Both the position numbers and the translations under genes were made by a program. From an uncultured Bacteroidia bacterium (lineage in GTDB: Bacteria; Bacteroidota; Bacteroidia; Bacteroidales; UBA932), in assembly GCA_902782225.1 (NCBI GenBank), contig CACZMF010000004.1, forward strand, positions 122,084 to 186,083: 64,000 nt of DNA. The letters are read 5' to 3'. Below, one piece after another: positions 52,829 to 59,821 of the stretch. Every line of letters starts with the position of its first letter. The first letter of the stretch is position 1. The notes under the pieces were generated by a model. The model was not told the DNA's origin. It did no database searches and saw only the letters and a program-made list of their open reading frames with translations.

Positions 52829-54385
52829 ATGAACAACAAATTACAAATGATGCTGACGGCTCTGGTGGCCGTCTGCATCTCTTTCGGGGCTCTTGCCCAG
52901 GACAAAGTTGTCGGAAAAATTCTCGAACTCGGACGCACCGACAACCGCACCATGCAGCACGCAGACCATCTTTCCAATGTCATCGGCGGCCGCATCGTGG
53001 GCTCATCTTCGCTCACGCAGGCCGAAGCCTGGGTCAAGGAGCAGTTCGAATCCTGGGGCCTGGAGGTGCTGGTGCAGGAGGCGGGCACCATCCCCGTCGG
53101 CTTTGGCCGCGGCCCCTGGAGCGGCCGTATGCTCAGCGAAGACGGGATGATACTCCATTTCGGCACCCCCGCCTACACCGCCGGCACCCACGGCCGTCAG
53201 AGCGGCCCTGTGCTGATAGAGCCTCATTCCCGCCGCGAACTGGAACGTATGAAGGGCGCGCTCAAGGGCGCCTGGGTGCTGCTCGACGCCGAATCGAACG
53301 GTCTGGCGATAGACCGCACCGAAAAGGCGGAGGCAAAGCGTGCCGAAGTCATCGCCGCCAATGAGGAAATCGACCGCCGCAACATGGAGATCATGCGCTG
53401 GAACTGGGAGCACCGCGACTCGGCCGCCAGAAAGCCGGTCCCCTACGAAAAGGTGACCGCTCCTTTCTATAAGGAAATGGTGGAGGCCGGGGTGCTCGGA
53501 TTCATCCGTTCCGCCAAGGTGCCCCTGCAGATTATGTACGACCGCGCCGGCGCATTCGACATCACGATGGAGAATCTCCCCAAGGCCTGCGATATCTGCC
53601 TGGACGAGGCTCAGTTCAAAGTGATAAAGGAAAAGGCCCGGCGGCGTGAGTTCTTCCAGCTGGAATTCGACATCCGAAACCACTTCTACCGCGGCCCCGT
53701 GCCTTTCCACAACATCATAGGCATAATGCGCGGCAGCAAGTATCCCAAACAGTACGTGATGGCCGGGGGGCACCTGGACTCCTACGACAACGGCACCGGC
53801 GCAGTCGATGACGGCAACGGCGTGTCCGTGACCATGGAAGCCGCCCGCCTGCTTGCTGCCTCCGGAGCGAAGCCCCGCCGCACCATCCTGTTCTGCATCT
53901 GGACGGCGGAGGAGTTCGGCCTGCTGGGTTCCAAGTATTTCGTGGAGAGCAAGACCGTGCCTATGGACGCCATTTCCAATTACTTCAACCGCGACGGTGG
54001 CCCGTTGATGGCCACGTCCGTGAGTGTGCCCGAAGCGATGTACGACGATTTCGTGCGGGTGTGCAAGCCCCTGGCCGACTATAATCCGGAGGTTCCGTTC
54101 ACCGTGGAGAAGCGTCAGGGCCCGGCCGGACCGCGTCCGAAAGGGGCCGGCGGCAGCGACCACGCCTACTTTGCAATGAACGGGGTGCCGACGATTTCCC
54201 TTCGCGAGACCGATCCCAGGGGGATGAATTTCGACTACCGCGAGATCTGGCACACCGAGCACGACATCTACAACAAACTCATCCCCGAGTATATGGAGCA
54301 TTCCGCCGTTGCGACGGCCGTGGCCCTGTACGGATTGGCCAACCTCGACCACCTGCTCTCGCGCGAAGGCTTGTACAAGGATTAG
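52829..54385 (+). CDS. Exported M28-family zinc aminopeptidase/carboxypeptidase
   Basis: 518 residues with signal peptide (SFGALAQ). A PA-type insert domain spans about 130-260. The catalytic domain shows GGHLDSYDNGTGAVDDGNG (His, Asp), AEEFGLLGS (Glu-Glu), NRDGGP (Asp) and EIWHTEHD (His), i.e. a full two-zinc M28 site. Acts in the periplasm or outside, likely feeding peptides to PepD and the POT transporter; this link is inference. The last residues end 16 bp before the next gene's promoter. Confidence 0.9.
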   Translation: MNNKLQMMLTALVAVCISFGALAQDKVVGKILELGRTDNRTMQHADHLSNVIGGRIVGSSSLTQAEAWVKEQFESWGLEVLVQEAGTIPVGFGRGPWSGRMLSEDGMILHFGTPAYTAGTHGRQSGPVLIEPHSRRELERMKGALKGAWVLLDAESNGLAIDRTEKAEAKRAEVIAANEEIDRRNMEIMRWNWEHRDSAARKPVPYEKVTAPFYKEMVEAGVLGFIRSAKVPLQIMYDRAGAFDITMENLPKACDICLDEAQFKVIKEKARRREFFQLEFDIRNHFYRGPVPFHNIIGIMRGSKYPKQYVMAGGHLDSYDNGTGAVDDGNGVSVTMEAARLLAASGAKPRRTILFCIWTAEEFGLLGSKYFVESKTVPMDAISNYFNRDGGPLMATSVSVPEAMYDDFVRVCKPLADYNPEVPFTVEKRQGPAGPRPKGAGGSDHAYFAMNGVPTISLRETDPRGMNFDYREIWHTEHDIYNKLIPEYMEHSAVATAVALYGLANLDHLLSREGLYKD

Positions 54386-54401
54386 TTTTTTTGTAACTTT
54401 G
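54371..54401 (+). promoter_or_regulatory. Promoter of the lipoprotein hydrolase gene
   Basis: TTG at 54371-54373 and TAACTTTG at 54394-54401, 20-bp spacer; -33 lies inside the end of the M28 gene. Confidence 0.6.
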
Positions 54402-54430
54402 CAGAATCGACTATAACTAATAACTGTTTT

Positions 54431-55417
54431 ATGAAGAAATTAATCAACATTGCATTGATATGCCTGTCAGCTTTTGCGCTCAACAGTTGTATGGCGGGTA
54501 AATTCATGAGTAAGTTCGCACTCCAGCCGGAAGTGCACGGCGTTGCCGACATCGAGCGTACCCGCCACAAGGCTGACTCCCTGATGCCCGGCAGCACCGC
54601 CTGGTATGACAGCCTCAAGGCCAAGGACATCCTCCGGGACACCTGGACCACCAGCCACGACGGCAAGAAGCTTCATGCCTGCTACGTCAGCGCCGCGAGG
54701 CCCGAGGAAGCCGCAGGCACCGCCATCGTGATCCACGGCTACGGCGACAACCACTTCGTGTTCCTGTATCTGGTCCGCATGTACCGCGACCAGTTCAACT
54801 ACAACGTGTTGTTCCCCGACCTGCAGTACCACGGTTATTCCGAGGGTGACGAGATACAGATGGGCTGGCTCGACCGCCTCGACATAGAGAAATGGATCCC
54901 CATCGCCCACGAGATTTTCAAAGATGATTTCATGGTTCTCCACGGCGTGTCCATGGGCGGTGCGACCGTCATGATGACCAGCGGCGACCGGTTGCCCGGA
55001 TATGTGAAGTGCTTCATCGAGGACTGCGGCTATGCATCCGTGGTGAAACAGTTCAACAACAACCGCAAGCAGAGCTTCGCCTTCATCCCGCCGGATGTGC
55101 TCCAGAGCGCCAGCCTCGTGACCAGGAAGAATTTTGGATGGGGATTCTGGGAGGCTTCTTCCATGAATCAGCTCGCCAAGTGCGTGCTGCCCATGCTCTT
55201 CATCCACGGCGATGCCGACGACTTCGTGCCTTTCGACCACCTTCAGCTGAACTACGACGCTAAGATCTATGGCTACAAGGAGAAGTGGGTCGCCCCCGGT
55301 GCGGTGCACGCCAATTCCTACGCCAAGTACCCCGAGGAATACACCAAGACCTGCGCCAATTTCCTCGCCACCGTCAAGAAGATGATCTCCGACGGCACCT
55401 ACCCCCTCGGCAACTAG
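54431..55417 (+). CDS. Alpha/beta-hydrolase lipoprotein
   Basis: 328 residues; lipobox ALNSC. Oxyanion and strand markers IVIHGYGDN, nucleophile elbow HGVSMGGATV (Ser), catalytic Asp in FIHGDADDFVP and His in GAVHANSY give a complete triad. It resembles the YqkD/FrsA-like alpha/beta hydrolases that sit on the bacterial surface as peptidases or esterases; substrate unknown. Own promoter, and a bidirectional terminator behind it. Confidence 0.88.
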   Translation: MKKLINIALICLSAFALNSCMAGKFMSKFALQPEVHGVADIERTRHKADSLMPGSTAWYDSLKAKDILRDTWTTSHDGKKLHACYVSAARPEEAAGTAIVIHGYGDNHFVFLYLVRMYRDQFNYNVLFPDLQYHGYSEGDEIQMGWLDRLDIEKWIPIAHEIFKDDFMVLHGVSMGGATVMMTSGDRLPGYVKCFIEDCGYASVVKQFNNNRKQSFAFIPPDVLQSASLVTRKNFGWGFWEASSMNQLAKCVLPMLFIHGDADDFVPFDHLQLNYDAKIYGYKEKWVAPGAVHANSYAKYPEEYTKTCANFLATVKKMISDGTYPLGN

Positions 55418-55427
55418 CGGATATGAC

Positions 55428-55463
55428 AAAAAAAAGCCGGGCCATTGAAGGTCCGGCTTTTTT
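55428..55463. terminator. Bidirectional intrinsic terminator
   Basis: A-run, GCCGGGCC, 6-nt loop, GGTCCGGC, T-run. Serves the plus-strand hydrolase gene and the minus-strand rpsF-rpsR-rplI operon. Confidence 0.85.
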
Positions 55464-55480
55464 GATGTCTGTGTGGGGGA

Positions 55481-55921
55481 TTACTCTGCCACAACGTTGA
55501 TCTTCACGTTGGCGAAGACACCCTTGTAGCACTTGACGCGGGCCTCGAACTCACCAAGCTCCTTGATCTCAGGAACTTCGACGTTCTTCTTGTCCACCTC
55601 GAAGCCTTTCTCCACGAGGGCAGCTGCAACCTGGGCTGCAGTGACGCTGCCGTAGAGCTTCTCGTTCTCGCCGACCTTCACTGCGACCTGGATGGTCTCT
55701 GCGGAGATCTTGGCGGCCTTGGCCTCGGCCTCGGCGATATTCTTGGCTTCCTTGTGTGCCCTCTGGCGGATGGTCTCCTCGTGCTGCTTCAGGGCAGCGG
55801 GGGTGCCGATGGCGGCGAAACCCTGTGGAACCAGATAATTGAGAGCGTAACCGGTCTTTACTTCTACCACCTCTCCGGCATCGCCGAGATTGGCAACATC
55901 TTTCTTAAGTATGATCTTCAT
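55481..55921 (-). CDS. rplI: Ribosomal protein bL9
   Basis: 146 residues. N-terminal MKIILKKDVANLGDAGEVVEVKTGYALNYLVPQG is diagnostic. A helical linker rich in Ala/Glu/Lys joins it to the C-terminal domain with VGENEKLYGSVT. Last gene of the rpsF operon, 10 bp after rpsR. Confidence 0.97.
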   Translation of the reverse strand: MKIILKKDVANLGDAGEVVEVKTGYALNYLVPQGFAAIGTPAALKQHEETIRQRAHKEAKNIAEAEAKAAKISAETIQVAVKVGENEKLYGSVTAAQVAAALVEKGFEVDKKNVEVPEIKELGEFEARVKCYKGVFANVKINVVAE

Positions 55922-55931
55922 AGCGCTTCAA

Positions 55932-56204
55932 TTATTTAAGGAGGTCAGTAACGTAAGGAAGAAGAGCAAGGGAGCGGGCGCGCTTCACGGCCTGGGCGAC
56001 CTTGCGCTGGAACTTGAGGGAAGTACCGGTGATGCGGCGGGGGAGAATCTTGCCCTGCTCGTTGAGGAACTTCTTGAGGAACTCGGGATCTTTGTAATCC
56101 ACATACTTGATGCCTGCCTTCTTGAAACGGCAGTACTTCTTCTTGCGAACCTCTACGGTAGGAGGGTTCAGATAACGGATTTCGTTGTTTTCGATAGCTG
56201 CCAT
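55932..56204 (-). CDS. rpsR: Ribosomal protein bS18
   Basis: 90 residues. [53 protein letters not shown] is the conserved core, slightly divided by phylum-specific changes. It lies 3 bp after rpsF. S18 and S6 bind the 30S platform as a pair. Confidence 0.97.
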   Translation of the reverse strand: MAAIENNEIRYLNPPTVEVRKKKYCRFKKAGIKYVDYKDPEFLKKFLNEQGKILPRRITGTSLKFQRKVAQAVKRARSLALLPYVTDLLK

Positions 56205-56207
56205 GAC

Positions 56208-56615
56208 TTATTCCTCCACATTTTCAGGTTCTTCTTCTGCCACGGGCTCTGCGGGAGCCTCTTCAGCCTTTGCTGCAGCCTTGCCGGCGCGCATCTGACG
56301 ACGATGCTCGGCATAGGCGATGGAATTCTTGTCCAGGGCCACGGTGAGGAAGCGGATGATACGCTCGTCACGGTGATACTGGGTCTCGAGAGTAGCGACG
56401 AACTGAGGGTCCGCCTTGAATTCGATCAGGTAATAAAAACCTGATGTCTTGTGCTGGATCGGGTACGCGAGCTGCTTGAGCCCCCAATCCTCTTCGTACA
56501 CGACCTCGCCGCCGTTGGCTTTGATGAGATCGGTGTACTTGGCAACCGCTTCCTTCATCTGGGTGTCAGACAAAACGGGAGTTGCAATGAAAACGGTTTC
56601 GTACTGTTTGATCAT
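56208..56615 (-). CDS. rpsF: Ribosomal protein bS6
   Basis: 135 residues. [13 protein letters not shown] at the start, [22 protein letters not shown] in the middle, and an acidic Glu/Ala/Pro-rich tail typical of S6. First gene of the operon. The transcript leader has a small CCCTT/AAGGG hairpin (about 56640-56653). Confidence 0.97.
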   Translation of the reverse strand: MIKQYETVFIATPVLSDTQMKEAVAKYTDLIKANGGEVVYEEDWGLKQLAYPIQHKTSGFYYLIEFKADPQFVATLETQYHRDERIIRFLTVALDKNSIAYAEHRRQMRAGKAAAKAEEAPAEPVAEEEPENVEE

Positions 56616-56656
56616 AATAATTTGTTAATAAAGTGTTTGCCCTTTTTAAGGGGGTG

Positions 56657-56687
56657 CAAAGATAGTCAATCTTTTGAAAATTACCAA
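56657..56687 (-). promoter_or_regulatory. Promoter of rpsF operon
   Basis: Minus-strand TTG (56685-56687) and TATCTTTG (56657-56664), 20-bp spacer. It overlaps the opposing Hdr-operon promoter. Confidence 0.65.
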
Positions 56688-56703
56688 GTATTTCTTATTT
56701 TTG
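56673..56703 (+). promoter_or_regulatory. Promoter of the Hdr-like operon
   Basis: TTTG at 56673-56676 and TATTTTTG at 56696-56703, 19-bp spacer. The ATG at 56710 is 6 bp downstream of the -7 box, so translation is probably leaderless. Confidence 0.6.
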
Positions 56704-56709
56704 TTGTCT

Positions 56710-57408
56710 ATGAATTATTTCGAGGAACTGAATAAGGACTACCGCTTCAAGGAAGGTTTCCATACCTGTATCAACTGCGGCACCTGCACGGCGGTGTGCC
56801 CGGCGGCGGAGTTCTACCGATATGACCCACGGAAGATAGTCTCCATAGTCCAGACCAGGGACAACGACGCCATCGAAGCCCTGCTCAAGAGCGAAACCAT
56901 CTGGTACTGCGGCGAATGCATGAGCTGCGTGACCCGCTGTCCCCGGAAAAACGGCCCCGGCCTCGTGGTGATGGCCCTCCGCGACCTGAGCATACGCCTG
57001 GGCTTCTTCACTGAGTCCGAAAAGGGCCGCCAGATTTATCCGCTCACCAAGGCGCTCAACGGAAATGTCCTCAACCTCGGCTACTGCGTGCATCCCGAGA
57101 CCTTCACCTACCGCGACCATCCCGAGTCCGGCCCAGTCTTCGAATGGGCGCTCGCACATAAAAAAGACGTCTACGAACGCCTCGGCGCCAATTTCGGCAA
57201 GGAGGGCCCGGGGGCGCTCCGAAAGATTCCGCAGGAAGACCTTGACGAACTCAAGGCAATCTACGACGTGACCGGCGGCACGGAGCGCCTCCAGCTCGTG
57301 GAGCATTACTCGAAACTGAAGGCGGAGCAGATGGGGATGACGATGGAAGAATACACTGAATACACATTCACCCATTGCTCCCCGGGCCATTTCAACGACG
57401 GACAATAG
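56710..57408 (+). CDS. HdrC-like 4Fe-4S dicluster protein
   Basis: Electron-transfer subunit. 232 residues from the ATG at 56710; the earlier in-frame ATG at 56674 lies in the promoter. Two CxxCxxCxxxCP motifs, HTCINCGTCTAVCP and YCGECMSCVTRCP, would bind two cubane clusters, as in HdrC. A C-terminal helical extension (about 110-232) has no cysteine motif. First gene of a five-gene operon; 3 bp to the HdrB-like gene. Confidence 0.88.
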   Translation: MNYFEELNKDYRFKEGFHTCINCGTCTAVCPAAEFYRYDPRKIVSIVQTRDNDAIEALLKSETIWYCGECMSCVTRCPRKNGPGLVVMALRDLSIRLGFFTESEKGRQIYPLTKALNGNVLNLGYCVHPETFTYRDHPESGPVFEWALAHKKDVYERLGANFGKEGPGALRKIPQEDLDELKAIYDVTGGTERLQLVEHYSKLKAEQMGMTMEEYTEYTFTHCSPGHFNDGQ

Positions 57409-57411
57409 CGT

Positions 57412-58482
57412 ATGATCTACCAAGGCAAACAAAAGATATGGTCCGACTACCAGAAGGAACTGCCCTCCGACGGCTGGTTCTACGTGCGCAGCTGCATACG
57501 ACAGAGTTTCTTCCCGGGGTCGGAAAAGTACTTCCTTGAAATCTGCCGTGACCTTCTGGGGCACGACATCTACGAATCACCCCACCACACCACCTGCGGC
57601 GGGATCGCCTACCACAGCGACACCATCCCGCAGGAGACCGCGATGACCATAGTGGCGCGCCAGTTCGCCCTCATGACGGAGGCCGGCTACAAGAACCTGG
57701 TCACCAGCTGCATCACATCCTTTGGCAACTACACCGAAATACTCGAGACCTGGCGGGAATACCCCGAACTCGAGGCCCGCATACGCGAGAATCTCTGGAA
57801 GGCCACCCGGCGCGAATTTGAAAAGCCCGAGTACCTGGCCCATGCCAGCGACCTGGTGCACAAATTCCGCGCGGAAATAGGGGAGCGTGCCGTCCACCGG
57901 CTCGTCGATGTCCGCACCGGTGAGCCTCTGCGCATAGTGGAGCACATCGGCTGCCACTACTCCAAAATGTTCCCGCACAAGGGGATAGGAGGCGCCGAGT
58001 ACCCCTGCGTGCTGAGCGGAATGGTCGAATCGTGGGGCGGAGAGGTGATCGACTACCCCGAGCGCCGGCACTGCTGCGGCTTCGGCTTCCGGCAGTATCT
58101 GGTGAAGGCCAACCGCGGCTACAGCGTGTCCAACACCCACAAGAAGTTCGAATCCATGGAGCCGTACCACCCGGATGCCATCATCACCAACTGCCCCGGC
58201 TGCCCCTACTTCCTGGACCGCTGGCAGTACGTGATTTCGGAGCAGACGGGAAAGACCTACGGACGCGGCGGCTACGGAATCCCCGTGCTCACCTACGAGG
58301 AGCTCGCCGGCCTGGTGCTGGGCTACGATCCCTGGGACCTCGGCCTGCAGTTGCACCAGGTGGCCGTGGAGCCGCTTCTGGACAAGATGGGCGTGGACTA
58401 CGATCCTGACGCTAAATATCTGGGCCTCAATAAAAAAGACATACTTCGCCCGGGCCTGCCGACGGTCCTCAAATGCTGCTGA
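57412..58482 (+). CDS. HdrB-like CCG-domain protein
   Basis: 356 residues. The C-terminal CCG motif is intact: GCHYSK, HCCGFGFR and NCPGCPYFLD. The N-terminal one is degraded: TTCGG in place of CCGG and SCITS in place of CxxC. In methanogen HdrB both motifs bind non-cubane clusters that reduce the CoM-S-S-CoB disulfide; here only one site can be complete. This suggests an altered or structural role, with catalysis moved to the 59818 subunit. 3 bp separate it from the HdrA-like gene. Confidence 0.87.
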   Translation: MIYQGKQKIWSDYQKELPSDGWFYVRSCIRQSFFPGSEKYFLEICRDLLGHDIYESPHHTTCGGIAYHSDTIPQETAMTIVARQFALMTEAGYKNLVTSCITSFGNYTEILETWREYPELEARIRENLWKATRREFEKPEYLAHASDLVHKFRAEIGERAVHRLVDVRTGEPLRIVEHIGCHYSKMFPHKGIGGAEYPCVLSGMVESWGGEVIDYPERRHCCGFGFRQYLVKANRGYSVSNTHKKFESMEPYHPDAIITNCPGCPYFLDRWQYVISEQTGKTYGRGGYGIPVLTYEELAGLVLGYDPWDLGLQLHQVAVEPLLDKMGVDYDPDAKYLGLNKKDILRPGLPTVLKCC

Positions 58483-58485
58483 TTT

Positions 58486-59505
58486 ATGGAGAATAAAAAC
58501 GTATTGGTAATCGGAGGCGGCATTGCCGGAATGGAAGCCGCGCGCAGGCTGCTGCAGCTCGGCTGCGAGCCGGTGATAGTGGAGCAGTCCGACCACCTTG
58601 GCGGCCACGTTGCCGGCTGGCACAAACTGTTCCCGGATATGATGTCCGCGCCGGAACTGGTGGAGCAGATGGCCGCCGGGCTCGACGGGGTCACGGTCTA
58701 TTACCGCACGCGCGTCGCCAATATGAACCGCCTCGGCTCCGGCTACAGCGTAATGCTGTCGAACGGCATGAGCCTGCAGTGCGGCGCCGTGCTGATTTCC
58801 ACCGGTTTCCGCCTGTTCGACGCTTCGAAGAAGGAGGAATACGGCTACGGCGTCTATGACCACGTGGTCACGAATTCCGACCTTGAAGCATGGTTCGGCG
58901 GCGCGCCGGACGACCGCATTCCCGACAGCCCCGCCCGTGTGGCTTTTGTCCACTGCGTCGGCTCCAGGGACCTCAAGGCAGGCAATCCCCAGTGCTCAAA
59001 GGTGTGCTGCATGACGGCTATCAAGCAGGCCATCGAGATGAAGGAGAAGTTCCCGTCGGCGGAAGTGTGGTGCTTCTACATGGACCTGCGGCTCTTCGGA
59101 AAGAAGTACGAAGATTTCTACATCGCCGCGCAGCGCGACCACGGCATCCATTTCGTCCGCGGGCGCGTCTCGGAGGTCTCGGAAGACATCCACGGCCACG
59201 TGGTGCTGAAGGCGGAGGACACCCTTGCCGGCACTCCCGTGAAGCTGAACGCCGACCTGCTGGTGCTGATGGCGGGCATGCTCTGCAACGACGACACGCA
59301 GGGGCTGGCACGCATGGTCCACGCCGACGTGGATTCCGACGGCTTCATGCGCAGCCGCGACAACATCTACCGCATCAATGAGTCCAACCGTCCGGGAATC
59401 TTCTTCGCCGGGGCCTGTACGGGCACCAAGACCGTTCCCGAGACCGTGGCCGAGGCGCGTGCCGCCGCTCTGGACATATACAATTATCTGAATGGAAGGG
59501 ATTGA
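58486..59505 (+). CDS. HdrA-like FAD-binding subunit, short form
   Basis: 339 residues, much shorter than typical HdrA (about 650). FAD site GGGIAGMEAARRL with VIVEQSDHLGGHVAG. HdrA-type cysteine block FVHCVGSRD...CSKVCC and FYMDLRLFGKKYEDFY are present. The C-terminal GIFFAGACTGTKTVPETVAEARAAAL closes the FAD fold. The ferredoxin insertions and C-terminal ferredoxin domain of HdrA are missing. Flavin-based electron bifurcation would need partners not seen here. Overlaps the next gene by 14 bp. Confidence 0.87.
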   Translation: MENKNVLVIGGGIAGMEAARRLLQLGCEPVIVEQSDHLGGHVAGWHKLFPDMMSAPELVEQMAAGLDGVTVYYRTRVANMNRLGSGYSVMLSNGMSLQCGAVLISTGFRLFDASKKEEYGYGVYDHVVTNSDLEAWFGGAPDDRIPDSPARVAFVHCVGSRDLKAGNPQCSKVCCMTAIKQAIEMKEKFPSAEVWCFYMDLRLFGKKYEDFYIAAQRDHGIHFVRGRVSEVSEDIHGHVVLKAEDTLAGTPVKLNADLLVLMAGMLCNDDTQGLARMVHADVDSDGFMRSRDNIYRINESNRPGIFFAGACTGTKTVPETVAEARAAALDIYNYLNGRD

Positions 59506-59821
59506 TTTCGGATTCGGCCTGTCGAAGAGTTCGTCGGTGCAGCTGGACAAGGTGGACCTGACACTCTACCGCCGATTGGAGGCGCTGGAGCCGGGCGTGC
59601 GCGTGTGCATGGCCTGCGGGTCGTGCACATCCACCTGCACTGCCGGGCCCTGGTCCGGGATGAGCGTGAGGAAAGTGATCCTGAATCTGCAGCGCGGCAA
59701 GGACGTGGGCAGGATGCTGTCCTGCTGTATGTTGTGCGGAAAATGCACGATGGTATGCCCCCGGGGCATAAACACGCGGCACCTCATACTGAGCCTGTGC
59801 CGCATCTATGAGAAGGTATGA
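59492..59821 (+). CDS. Second HdrC-like ferredoxin subunit
   Basis: 109 residues. Two Cys motifs: VCMACGSCTSTCTAG and CCMLCGKCTMVCPRG, each CxxCxxCxxxC, for two 4Fe-4S clusters. Smaller than the 56710 HdrC-like protein and without its extension. Overlaps HdrA by 14 bp and the membrane subunit by 4 bp, which points to a tight complex with the latter. Confidence 0.88.
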   Translation: MEGIDFGFGLSKSSSVQLDKVDLTLYRRLEALEPGVRVCMACGSCTSTCTAGPWSGMSVRKVILNLQRGKDVGRMLSCCMLCGKCTMVCPRGINTRHLILSLCRIYEKV

